From positions 1 to 48,639 of the forward strand of contig JALEMR010000036.1 of NCBI GenBank assembly GCA_022768245.1: a DNA stretch of 48,639 nucleotides, written 5' to 3'. Shown one piece after another: positions 1 through 6,851 of the stretch. Origin of the DNA: Oscillospiraceae bacterium (GTDB lineage: Bacteria > Bacillota > Clostridia > Oscillospirales > Ruminococcaceae). The notes beneath the pieces were generated by a model. It was not told the origin of the DNA. It searched no databases and worked only from the letters and a program-made list of their open reading frames with translations. Every line of letters starts with the position of its first letter. Positions within the stretch are counted from its first letter, which is position 1. A program made the position numbers and the translations under genes.

Positions 1-123
1 GAGACTATCCGAGGCTTCAAGGAGATCATCGCAGGTATGCATGACGATCTTCCCGAGTCGGCGTTCCTTTATGTGGGTACTATCGACGAGGCTGTCGAAA
101 AGGCCAAGAACCTGAAGTATTGA
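1..123 (+). CDS. atpD: ATP synthase F1 subunit beta, C-terminal fragment
   Basis: Only the last 40 codons are in the window; the reading frame is open from base 1 and ends in TGA at 121-123. The encoded tail contains [18 protein letters not shown] and then [12 protein letters not shown], which is the usual C-terminal helical domain of the catalytic beta subunit of F-type ATP synthase. It lies 21 bases before atpC in the same direction, which is the usual atpD-atpC order. The catalytic P-loop part is outside the window. The identification rests on the tail sequence plus the neighbour. Confidence 0.9.
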   Translation, partial: ETIRGFKEIIAGMHDDLPESAFLYVGTIDEAVEKAKNLKY

Positions 124-144
124 TGCGGAAAGGACGGTCAGGAT

Positions 145-567
145 ATGGCAGCGTCTTACGAGCTTAAAATAATCACTCCCGAGAAGGTTTTCTTTGACGG
201 AGAAACAACTCAGATAATCGTCCGCACCACAGAGGGCGATATCGGTATCCTTGCAAATCATATCAGTCTTGTGGCAGATCTGCCGTCGGGACCGTTGAAG
301 GTCATGCAGGAGGACGGCAGCTGGCGCATCGCAGCTATTTCGGGCGGACTTATGAAGGTTGGCGGAAATAAGGTCAATATCTTCGCAAACGCCGTGGAAT
401 GGGCGGAGGATATCGACGTTGACTGGGCGAAGCGCTCCGAGGAAGAGGCAAGAGAGCGTATAAGCCACCAGCAGAACCGCCGCGAGCTTGATATCGCGGA
501 GCTGAAGCTGAAGCGTGCACTCAACAGAATAAGCGTCCACGACAAATATGCAGGCAGCGGAAGATGA
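145..567 (+). CDS. atpC: ATP synthase F1 subunit epsilon
   Basis: A 140-residue protein, normal length for the epsilon subunit, which couples the F1 rotor to the c-ring and can inhibit ATP hydrolysis. The N-terminal beta-sandwich is visible in YELKIITPEKVFFDG and GDIGILANHISLVADLPSGP (about residues 5-50). The C-terminal helical hairpin follows (about 88-135), rich in Glu, Arg and Lys (RSEEEARERISHQQNRRELD). It follows atpD by 21 bases, so the two are co-transcribed as the end of the ATP synthase operon, and a strong hairpin terminator follows the stop codon. Confidence 0.95.
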   Translation: MAASYELKIITPEKVFFDGETTQIIVRTTEGDIGILANHISLVADLPSGPLKVMQEDGSWRIAAISGGLMKVGGNKVNIFANAVEWAEDIDVDWAKRSEEEARERISHQQNRRELDIAELKLKRALNRISVHDKYAGSGR

Positions 568-600
568 TTACCCACCTGTAAAAATATGCGAAAAAACAGT

Positions 601-636
601 ATCGCCGTCCGCGAAAAACGGACGGCGATATTTTTG
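601..636. terminator. Bidirectional terminator between atpC and the permease cluster
   Basis: An 11-base perfect stem (ATCGCCGTCCG, 601-611, pairing with 619-629) is followed by ATTTTTG on the plus strand. On the minus strand the same stem is followed by a T-rich run (bases 591-597 are A on plus). It can therefore stop both the ATP synthase operon and the convergent permease operon. Confidence 0.85.
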
Positions 637-657
637 TGTCTTCGAAAAAAATATCAA

Positions 658-1362
658 TCATTCATTGTTCTCACCGTTTCGGGCGTAGAATTTGCGGCGG
701 TTCAGGGCGGTGGCTCTCATTATCAGCTCGTTCAGGAGACCCGATGCAATTATGGCAATAATTGCCGCATTTCTGATTCCGTCGGAGGAAAGCCCGATGG
801 TATGGAAAAGTCCCATAAGCGCAAATGACACTCCCACTGCCACAAGGAGAATTATTATGATAACGGACAGCCTGTTGTGACTTGACGATCCGGCTGCCAT
901 ATATATATTTAACGCCGATATCACACAGAACAGCAATATTATGATCCCCGACTTTCCGGAGCTTTGGCTGAAAAACAGCGAAACTATCGTCAGCGCCGAG
1001 TATATCCCGATGATGATGCGGTATATGCTCATATAGCACGCCGCGATCTGCCGTCTTGTTATCGGCATTATACATAGGGTATCGTATATTCCCGAGCTGC
1101 CTCCCCGAAGCTCCCTTGCCTGTGCATTTTCCTTCATGCTGCCCTTCGCGGAGGGAGCGGCTCCGTGCAGGGGAGCGGACATTACCAGATATGACAGTGC
1201 ATATCCAAGAAACATTAAGGAACAGCCGAGTACAGCTCCGTTTTCCACAGTGAAGGAGCATATCACCATTATATATGACAGGCACAGAAAAATTATCATA
1301 GCAGTTTTTGAGCCCTCGGGCATCAGCGTCCATGCGATCTTAAAATATTCCTTTGTTTTCAT
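658..1362 (-). CDS. ABC-2-type permease-like membrane protein (pair A, copy 2)
   Basis: 234 residues with about six hydrophobic segments and no enzyme motif, so an integral membrane subunit. It is a clear paralog of the gene just upstream (1380-2084): same length, same Met-Lys-x-Lys-Glu-Tyr start, a shared AQARELRGGS segment, a CIMPITRRQ turn near residue 100, and the same ending around LIMRATALNRRKFYARNGE. The (M/L)P-x-TRRQ motif resembles the LPVSRxQ motif of the ABC2_membrane_5 permease family. It is the last gene of the GntR-ABC transporter operon. It probably forms an export channel with the other permeases and the ATPase at 4063-4926; the substrate is unknown. Confidence 0.75.
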   Translation of the reverse strand: MKTKEYFKIAWTLMPEGSKTAMIIFLCLSYIMVICSFTVENGAVLGCSLMFLGYALSYLVMSAPLHGAAPSAKGSMKENAQARELRGGSSGIYDTLCIMPITRRQIAACYMSIYRIIIGIYSALTIVSLFFSQSSGKSGIIILLFCVISALNIYMAAGSSSHNRLSVIIIILLVAVGVSFALMGLFHTIGLSSDGIRNAAIIAIIASGLLNELIMRATALNRRKFYARNGENNE

Positions 1363-1379
1363 ATTATCACTCTTTCAGT

Positions 1380-2084
1380 TTACACGTTCAGCTCGCCGTT
1401 GCGGGCGTAGAATTTGTTGGGAGAGAGTTGAGTCGCCCGCATGATAAGCTCATGGAGGACATTCGCTGCGATTATGAAGATCACAGCCGCATAGCTCGGA
1501 ACAGGTATTGCAAGGCTTAAGAAATCTGTTGTGTTCAGCAGATATATGATGATAACGGCTATGTATAACAGCAGGGTCAGCGCATCTATTGGCTTTTCAA
1601 GCTTTGTCATGGTCGCTGCCATGGTCATGTTCAGCATGAATATCACCGCAAATGATACGATAGCCATAAAGGGCAGCCATGCATGCTCTGTGATAATCAG
1701 CATGAGAATATATATAACGGAGATGAGCCATGTGTAGCCCCGCATAAAGCTCATGTAGAAGGAAACTATCTGCCGCCGTGTCAGGGGCATTACACAGAGC
1801 ATATCGTAGATAGTCGTGCTTCCGCCCTGAAGCTCCCTTGCCTGTGCGGCGGAGGATAAGCTGTTTTTGACAGAGGGCGATGCTCCCTGCACAGGCACTG
1901 CCATTCTTATGAAAAGGGGAGCGTATGGAAATAATATCACGCATATGGAAGAAGCGGCTGCACTTCCGAAAAGTGTGGCAACTGTCATAAGCAGCGGCGT
2001 GAGTATGCTCATGACTATAATATATATGACAGTGAATTTCGGCAGTAACATGAACGCCATTTTGTAGTATTCTTTTATTTTCAT
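1380..2084 (-). CDS. ABC-2-type permease-like membrane protein (pair A, copy 1)
   Basis: 234 residues, about six hydrophobic segments. Residues 80-105 hold AQARELQGGSTTIYDMLC followed by VMPLTRRQ, the cytoplasmic motif shared with its paralog at 658-1362. Both paralogs end in KFYARNGE. The initiation regions are also nearly identical (GAAAGAGTGATAATATGAAA in each), so the pair arose by a tandem duplication that included the ribosome binding site. Only 17 bases separate the two genes. Co-transcription with the upstream ATPase suggests a multi-subunit exporter, perhaps for a peptide or antibiotic as in YtrBCDEF-type systems; that role is inference. Confidence 0.75.
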   Translation of the reverse strand: MKIKEYYKMAFMLLPKFTVIYIIVMSILTPLLMTVATLFGSAAASSICVILFPYAPLFIRMAVPVQGASPSVKNSLSSAAQARELQGGSTTIYDMLCVMPLTRRQIVSFYMSFMRGYTWLISVIYILMLIITEHAWLPFMAIVSFAVIFMLNMTMAATMTKLEKPIDALTLLLYIAVIIIYLLNTTDFLSLAIPVPSYAAVIFIIAANVLHELIMRATQLSPNKFYARNGELNV

Positions 2085-2107
2085 ATTATCACTCTTTCCG
2101 CTGATGT

Positions 2108-2803
2108 TCAGCTGTTGGTTATTATATCGCCGTTATAGGCTGTGTTTTCGCAGTCCCGTATGCCCTTGCGGTGAGCCATTACCGACAGGAGCAGTCCGAG
2201 AAGTGTGAAGCCTATGACTGCAAGTCCGCCCGATATGCTGGTGTGTATAGTCTGTGTTTCGGTCAGGCAGCCTGCTATCAGGGGAGTCAGGATTATCACC
2301 GGAGAAAAGCCCGATGTTATGACGCCGAAATTGTGAAGATGAGGGCTGTCAAAGGCATAGAACGCTGATACTCCAGCCATTTGCAGAGCTCCGAAAAATG
2401 CTGCGGCAACAGCTCCCCAAACTGGGAAATCCACGCCGAAGAACATCAGTCTTATCGCCGCTCCGATGCAGCCCAAAGTGTATATGACAAGCAGTGCCAG
2501 TCTTTCGGAAAAGACAGCCTTCATCATAAGCTGACGTGTTGAGGGCAGCAGTCCCGCAAGATTGTTTCTCCGTGCGCTGCTGACCATGAGTATCCCTTTC
2601 TGTTTTTCGGTGTCGTTTGGCATAAGGGGATAGTATGATACGATCAGCATATCGCACACCCACATGAACTCTGCCGCAAGGAATATCCAGATAGGGTGAA
2701 TAAATGCCGCGGCGGAGCATATCAGCACTAATGCACAGCAGAGCAGATAGGCTCTTCCTCCGTGGATATTTTTAGTGAATTTCTTGTATGATGATATGTT
2801 CAT
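2108..2803 (-). CDS. ABC-2-type permease-like membrane protein (pair B, copy 2)
   Basis: 231 residues with about six hydrophobic segments. It is paralogous to the preceding gene (2829-3536): both start MNxSxYxKFTK, both carry a Glu-Lys-Gln-Lys stretch followed by LPSTRQLMMKAVFSERL (near residues 85-105), and both end around ENTAYNGDII. The LP-x-TRQ motif echoes the MP-x-TRRQ motif of pair A, so all four permeases look like distant relatives. Spacing to its neighbours is 23-25 bases, which supports one transcript. Substrate unknown. Confidence 0.75.
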   Translation of the reverse strand: MNISSYKKFTKNIHGGRAYLLCCALVLICSAAAFIHPIWIFLAAEFMWVCDMLIVSYYPLMPNDTEKQKGILMVSSARRNNLAGLLPSTRQLMMKAVFSERLALLVIYTLGCIGAAIRLMFFGVDFPVWGAVAAAFFGALQMAGVSAFYAFDSPHLHNFGVITSGFSPVIILTPLIAGCLTETQTIHTSISGGLAVIGFTLLGLLLSVMAHRKGIRDCENTAYNGDIITNS

Positions 2804-2828
2804 AATGCTTCTCTCCGTTCAATAATTA

Positions 2829-3536
2829 TCAATTGTCAGATAAAATTTTCTCTCCGTTGTAGGCGGTGTGTTCGGCTTTTCTTATCGCCTTTCGGTGGGA
2901 CTGCACAGACGCCGCAAATGTGATGCCCGCTATAATTATCACGGCGATCCCTGCGCCTGTGCTTGTGTGCATAGGCTCATATCTGCCGAATATCTCCAGA
3001 CCTCCGATAAAAAAGCACATTGTAATTGCGGGAAAACCGTCGTCCAGAATATTAGATCCCGCGAATTTTCCGTCAAGAAAGGCATAGCTTTCGGAAATGC
3101 CGATTATCTGTATAGCAAGGGGAAACATCGCCATAATATAAAATCCTGCGCCAAAATCAACGCCGAAAAAAATCATTCTTATGCCTGCCGCAAGACTGCT
3201 TGCCGTGAAAATTATCAGCAGAGGGAGCCGCTCGGAAAATATCGTCCGCATAAGAAGCTGACGGGTGCAGGGAAGCTGTGCCATTAATGCCCTTTTTTTC
3301 AGACGATTGTCTGCTATCATGGAAGCCTTCTGCTTTTCGGGGTCATAGTCGGGCTCAATGGGGTAGTAGTTTTTCAGATAGATATCGAAGAGCCACATGA
3401 ATATGCCCTCTGATAATATCCATATAGGCTTATATGCCGCCATTACCCCGCAGACCGCACTTAATGCGAAGCATATCATATGCCATTTGCGGTTGAACAG
3501 CTTTTTTGTGAATTTCATGTATTGTGATTCGTTCAT
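2829..3536 (-). CDS. ABC-2-type permease-like membrane protein (pair B, copy 1)
   Basis: The start is placed at 3536 (MNESQYMKF) because AAAGGA lies nine bases upstream and this matches the paralog's MNISSYKKF. The open frame continues to 3599, but that extension runs up to the dispersed repeat and lacks a ribosome binding site. About 235 residues, six hydrophobic segments, the motif LPCTRQLLMRTIFSERL and an ending with HTAYNGEKI. It is the first permease after the ATPase, yet a 526-base gap holding a repeat element and a heptamer array lies between them. Whether it is still read from the gntR promoter is therefore open. Confidence 0.75.
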   Translation of the reverse strand: MNESQYMKFTKKLFNRKWHMICFALSAVCGVMAAYKPIWILSEGIFMWLFDIYLKNYYPIEPDYDPEKQKASMIADNRLKKRALMAQLPCTRQLLMRTIFSERLPLLIIFTASSLAAGIRMIFFGVDFGAGFYIMAMFPLAIQIIGISESYAFLDGKFAGSNILDDGFPAITMCFFIGGLEIFGRYEPMHTSTGAGIAVIIIAGITFAASVQSHRKAIRKAEHTAYNGEKILSDN

Positions 3537-3594
3537 GGTCATTGTTCCTTTCTGCTTCCACATTGCGATTTCGGGCTTCTTAGTAATTGTTTTT

Positions 3595-3929
3595 ATCATC
3601 GGGGCTATTGTATGTTTTCATCTGAAGATTGCATCTTCCGACGCATGTGGGAGGACAAACTTCGGGAAGAGACAAGCGGCTTACTCGTACCTGCTTCGTA
3701 AGATTTAGTTTGAGTGTAGCGCCGCTTTTCTCTCCCCTACGTTTTTCCTCCCACACCCACTTTTTCCTCTCCCCACTCTTTTGCCCAGCTCGAATGCCAT
3801 CGGTCAGCAGTGCTCAAGTTACTTTTAGGTGGGCGCCAACACCCTTCGGGGTTGGCTGTTGTTCGTGTCATCGGTTAAATGGAATAGTGCTATTGGGGGA
3901 TTTCTGGGGCGGCTCGTCCACTGCGTTCA
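3595..3929 (+). repeat. Dispersed 335-base repeat, copy A
   Basis: The segment matches 29027-29365 in the same orientation. Shared blocks include CGGGGCTATT, ATTGCATCTTCCGACGC, GACAAGCGGCTTACTCG, CGTAAGATTTA, GTGTAGCGCCGCTTTTCTC and GTCCACTGCGTTCA. Blocks are separated by diverged, C/T-rich stretches of nearly equal length. A small hairpin (GAAGAT-TGC-ATCTTC, 3624-3638) is conserved. No open frame is conserved between the copies, because indels shift the frame, so this is a structured non-coding or mobile repeat. Here it separates an ABC ATPase gene from its permease genes. Confidence 0.85.
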
Positions 3930-3954
3930 CTTATTACTATTAACTTGAGGCTTT

Positions 3955-4059
3955 TCGACTAAAAGCTAAGGATTATTCACTAATCGCTAATAACTAATAG
4001 CTATTCACTAAGGACTAAGTACTATCCGCTAGTCGCTAATTGCTATTCGCTAATCGCTA
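3955..4059. repeat. Array of 15 heptamers, consensus NNNRCTA
   Basis: Fifteen consecutive 7-base units run without a gap from 3955 to 4059. Fourteen end in CTA and one in TTA (AGGATTA), and position 4 is A or G in all 15 (for example ATCGCTA, TTCACTA, AGGACTA, AGTACTA). The other three positions vary. The array ends three bases before the stop codon of the ABC ATPase (TGA on minus, 4063-4065). On the minus strand it is TAGYNNN repeated, and because 7 is not a multiple of 3 it places stop codons in all three frames just after the gene. Confidence 0.9.
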
Positions 4060-4062
4060 TTA

Positions 4063-4926
4063 TCACCTGCGGTTTTCGCGGTTCTGTAATATGGTGTGTA
4101 CCAGTAAATCCTCGTAGTTGGGTGTGCGTACTGCCGCATTCCTGAAATGAGGGATATCACTGCGCAGAGCAAGAGCTTCGTATGTACTTCCCATGAGCTT
4201 TGCACCGATAATGCCCTTTTTCGGCATATCGCTCACATCGCCCGAGATGACCGCGTACTTGTCCTGTGCTTCGTCGGCGGAGAGCACCTCGGTTATTGTG
4301 CCGTCTATCATCATGGCGATGTAGTCGGCTATCTTGTCAAGGTCGCCCGTGATGTGGGTTGAGAACAGCACGGAATGCTCGCCGTCCGAAACATAATCAC
4401 GGAGAATGTCCAGTATCTCAATTCTCGCCGCAGGGTCAAGTCCCGCGGTGGGCTCGTCGAGGATAAGCAGCTTCGGGTCGTGCGCCAGAGCAAGGGCAAG
4501 CATGACCTTAGTTTTCATGCCCTTTGAGAGAGTGTTGCATTTCTTTTTTGTATCTATCTGCCACATTTTCATGTACTTGTCGAAAATATCGCTGTGCCAT
4601 GTGCTGAATGCCATTGCAAAGGCGGCGGCGGTCTTTTCCACGGTGGTGTTGAAGTAGAGGTAGTCCTCGTCGGAAACGTAGCCTGTCAGCTCCTTGAACT
4701 TAGCCTCGTCCCTCACGGTGTCGAGGTCTCCGAAAGCGGTGATATTTCCGCCGTTCCTGCCGTAGATGTTCATTATTATCTTGATAAGCGAGGTCTTGCC
4801 TGCGCCGTTTTCGCCGATAAGTCCCATAACAGCTCCGCAGGGTATGTCAAGGCTCACGTCATGCAGTGTAAAGGATGTGCCTGCAAAGGTCTTCTTAATG
4901 CCTTTGATTTCAAGAATGTTTTTCAT
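4063..4926 (-). CDS. ABC transporter ATP-binding protein
   Basis: The start at 4926 is chosen because AAAGGAG lies 8 bases upstream; the open frame extends to 4989 but without a site. The 287-residue ATPase has Walker A GENGAGKTS (residues 39-47), a signature LSKGMKTKV (133-141), Walker B LLILDEP (153-159) followed by TAGLDP, and an H-loop in FSTHI. The LSKGM signature is typical of BcrA/YtrB-like exporter ATPases. The C-terminal about 70 residues are family-specific. It lies downstream of a YtrA-type GntR regulator and upstream of four permease-like genes, so it probably powers their transport. Its stop codon is nearly abutted by the heptamer array. Confidence 0.9.
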   Translation of the reverse strand: MKNILEIKGIKKTFAGTSFTLHDVSLDIPCGAVMGLIGENGAGKTSLIKIIMNIYGRNGGNITAFGDLDTVRDEAKFKELTGYVSDEDYLYFNTTVEKTAAAFAMAFSTWHSDIFDKYMKMWQIDTKKKCNTLSKGMKTKVMLALALAHDPKLLILDEPTAGLDPAARIEILDILRDYVSDGEHSVLFSTHITGDLDKIADYIAMMIDGTITEVLSADEAQDKYAVISGDVSDMPKKGIIGAKLMGSTYEALALRSDIPHFRNAAVRTPNYEDLLVHTILQNRENRR

Positions 4927-5013
4927 ATTATTATTCTCCTTTGTTGAGTATTGAATTTTTTTTGGACTTCCGCGGGATGATACGAACATATTCGTAAGAC
5001 TAACGACGCGGGA

Positions 5014-5406
5014 TCAGACCGTCGGGTCGCCCGACAATTTATTTATTTCGTTGTATAGCTCGCCCTTTGAGAAGCCCTCGTCGAGGAGCCTTTGGGCATA
5101 CTCCGCGAATTCCTCCAGCTTTTTCTGTCGGAATTTCCGGGTCAGCGCCTGGGCGTCGGGAGCGTTTATAAATGTTCCCTTTCCCGGGGACGTAAAGATG
5201 AGCCCCTCCTGTTCAAGGTCGGAGTATGCGCGCTTTGTGGTTATGGCGCTGACGTGCAGCTCCGCAGCAAGCTGTCTCACGCTGGGGAGCATGGTCTTGT
5301 CGGGGATATCACCGCTCAGCACCGCCTCTCTGATATAGGATTTTATCTGTTCGTACATAGGCTTGTCGCTTGCGGCATTAAGAACAATTTTCAGAATAGC
5401 TATCAC
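5014..5406 (-). CDS. GntR-family (YtrA-type) transcriptional regulator
   Basis: 130 residues, starting with GTG at 5406 or a few codons later; the GAGGTGAT ribosome binding site overlaps that GTG, so the exact start is uncertain. A winged helix-turn-helix fills residues about 11-78 (KPMYEQIKSYIREAVLSG, then LPSVRQLAAELHVS). A short alpha-helical tail follows with no ligand-binding domain, as in the YtrA subfamily, which usually represses adjacent ABC transporter operons. It is the first gene of the transporter operon. A perfect CTGTGTATA/TATACACAG palindrome over its promoter is the probable operator, so autoregulation is likely. Confidence 0.88.
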   Translation of the reverse strand: MIAILKIVLNAASDKPMYEQIKSYIREAVLSGDIPDKTMLPSVRQLAAELHVSAITTKRAYSDLEQEGLIFTSPGKGTFINAPDAQALTRKFRQKKLEEFAEYAQRLLDEGFSKGELYNEINKLSGDPTV

Positions 5407-5427
5407 CTCGTTTGTTGGCTGTATTAA

Positions 5428-5451
5428 CTGTGTATATCATGTTATACACAG
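5428..5451. promoter_or_regulatory. Probable GntR operator
   Basis: A perfect inverted repeat, CTGTGTATA (5428-5436), six bases, then TATACACAG (5443-5451). It overlaps the -10 box (5450-5455) of the minus-strand promoter and extends downstream of it. YtrA-type regulators bind such spaced palindromes in front of their own operon; assignment to this regulator is by position. Confidence 0.75.
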
Positions 5452-5478
5452 TATATCACACCTATAATGATTTGTCAA
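5450..5478 (-). promoter_or_regulatory. Promoter of the gntR-ABC operon
   Basis: On the minus strand TTGACA (5473-5478), a 17-base spacer, then TATACT (5450-5455). This is near-perfect sigma-A consensus, 44 bases before the GTG start, with the palindromic operator overlapping the -10 box. Confidence 0.85.
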
Positions 5479-5505
5479 TAGCCTTTGAAAAATTTTTTTG
5501 TTTCA

Positions 5506-5534
5506 TTGACTTTGAGCTTATTAAGGGGTATAAT
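5506..5534 (+). promoter_or_regulatory. Promoter of the M20 amidohydrolase gene
   Basis: TTGACT (5506-5511), a 17-base spacer and TATAAT (5529-5534), about 70 bases before the start codon at 5605. The gene also has a good ribosome binding site (AAAGGAG near 5590). Confidence 0.8.
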
Positions 5535-5604
5535 AATTCTGAAAGATATTTTTTGATAAAACTCTCAGATACGAATATATCATCATATAAAGGAGCCGAA
5601 TAAT

Positions 5605-6774
5605 ATGGACTTTTACAGTGAAGCAAAGGATATGAAGGACGAACTGACCGAAAACCGCAGGTATTTCCACAAGACCGCCGAGGTGGGACTGGATATGCCC
5701 ATTGCGCAGGAATACGTCATGACAAAGCTGACCGAATACGGTCTGGAGCCGAAAAAGTGCGGACACGGCGTAACTGCGCTGCTGGGACAGGGTGCTCCCG
5801 TGCTGCTGCTCCGTGCGGATATGGATGCTCTGCCCATGGAGGAAATGAGCGGCGAGAGCTTCGCCTGCACAGGCGGACATGCTCATGCCTGCGGACATGA
5901 TTTTCATGCGGCAATGCTGCTTTCCGCCGCAAAGCTTTTAAAGCAGTCGGAATCGCAGCTTAAGGGCACAGTCAAGCTGATGTTCCAGCCCGCGGAGGAG
6001 ACCTTCGAGGGCAGCCATGATATGATAGAAAACGGCATACTTGAAAACCCTCATGTGGACGCGGCACTGGCATTCCATGTGGCTCCGGGGAAGATGCTGC
6101 CGGGGCTGTTCATGTACAATGCGGGCGGAGTTATGATGAACTCGGTGGACGGCTTCCATATCGACATCAAGGGCAAGGGCGGACACGGAGCTTATCCGAA
6201 TCTGTCCGTTGACCCGCTGAATATCGCGGCGCAGATATATATTGCGCTGGAGGAGCTGATAGCCCGTGAAGCTGATCCCGAAAAGACCTGCGTGCTGACG
6301 GTTGGACAGCTTCACGGAGGAAATGCGGCGAATATTATCCCCGACTGTGCATTTATGGAGGGAACGCTCCGCACCAATGATAAGGACGAGCGGGAAAAGC
6401 TGGTACAGCGCATATCCGAGACTGCAAAGGGTATCGCCGCAGTCTATGGCGGCACTGCTGAACTCACCGTGCTGTCGGACGTTCCGCCTCTTATCTGCGA
6501 CAAAGCCTTTACCGAGGAAATGGCAGGGTATATGAACGAGCTGGGCATAGCAAAGCCCTTCCCCGATATGAAGGCGAACGCGTCGGAGGATTTCGCCGTA
6601 ATCGCGGAAGCAGTGCCGTCGGCGTTCATGTACCTGTCCGCAGGCTTTACGGACGAGCGGGGAGACTACTCCGCCCATAATCCGAAGGTCAGATTCAACG
6701 AGGACGTGCTCCCCATAGGAGCGGCAGGACTGGCACACTGTGCGGTGCGCTGGCTGGAGAAACACAATAAATAA
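5605..6774 (+). CDS. M20-family amidohydrolase / N-acyl amino acid deacylase
   Basis: 389 residues, the usual size for cytoplasmic M20D enzymes (hippurate hydrolase, N-acetyl-diaminopimelate deacetylase and relatives), which hydrolyse N-acyl amino acids using two metal ions. Visible motifs are ADMDALP (71-77), the metal site HACGHD (94-99), the catalytic pair in QPAEE (128-132), the FHVAPGK segment, the dimerization-domain GKGGHGAYP and a C-terminal SAHNPKVRFNED metal histidine. All the metal ligands look intact. It is monocistronic, with its own promoter and terminator, and divergent from gntR. The exact substrate cannot be told from the sequence. Confidence 0.88.
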   Translation: MDFYSEAKDMKDELTENRRYFHKTAEVGLDMPIAQEYVMTKLTEYGLEPKKCGHGVTALLGQGAPVLLLRADMDALPMEEMSGESFACTGGHAHACGHDFHAAMLLSAAKLLKQSESQLKGTVKLMFQPAEETFEGSHDMIENGILENPHVDAALAFHVAPGKMLPGLFMYNAGGVMMNSVDGFHIDIKGKGGHGAYPNLSVDPLNIAAQIYIALEELIAREADPEKTCVLTVGQLHGGNAANIIPDCAFMEGTLRTNDKDEREKLVQRISETAKGIAAVYGGTAELTVLSDVPPLICDKAFTEEMAGYMNELGIAKPFPDMKANASEDFAVIAEAVPSAFMYLSAGFTDERGDYSAHNPKVRFNEDVLPIGAAGLAHCAVRWLEKHNK

Positions 6775-6780
6775 CCAATA

Positions 6781-6820
6781 AAAAATGCATGCCGTAGTTC
6801 ATTACAGCATGCATTTTTTG
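6781..6820 (+). terminator. Terminator of the M20 gene
   Basis: Stem AAAAATGCATGC (6781-6792) pairs with GCATGCATTTTT (6807-6818) around a 14-base loop, ending in a T run. The stem is A/T-symmetric, so it can act in both directions. The right side runs directly into the short repeat at 6819-6846. Confidence 0.75.
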
Positions 6821-6846
6821 TACACTTTTATCGGGGATTAGTATTA
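6819..6846 (+). repeat. Partial copy of the palindromic ATCGGGGATTAGTAT repeat
   Basis: The sequence TGTACACTTTTATCGGGG followed by ATTAGTAT matches the right arm of the complete palindromic element at 9658-9759 almost base for base. No left arm is present; instead the M20 terminator hairpin occupies that place. It lies just past the stop codon of the minus-strand gene at 6852. Confidence 0.7.
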
Positions 6847-6851
6847 GGACA

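Noticed and set aside
3629-3943. Protein-coding genes within the dispersed repeat copies
   Set aside because: The open frames of copies A and B are interrupted differently and indels between them are not multiples of three, so the repeat is not coding.
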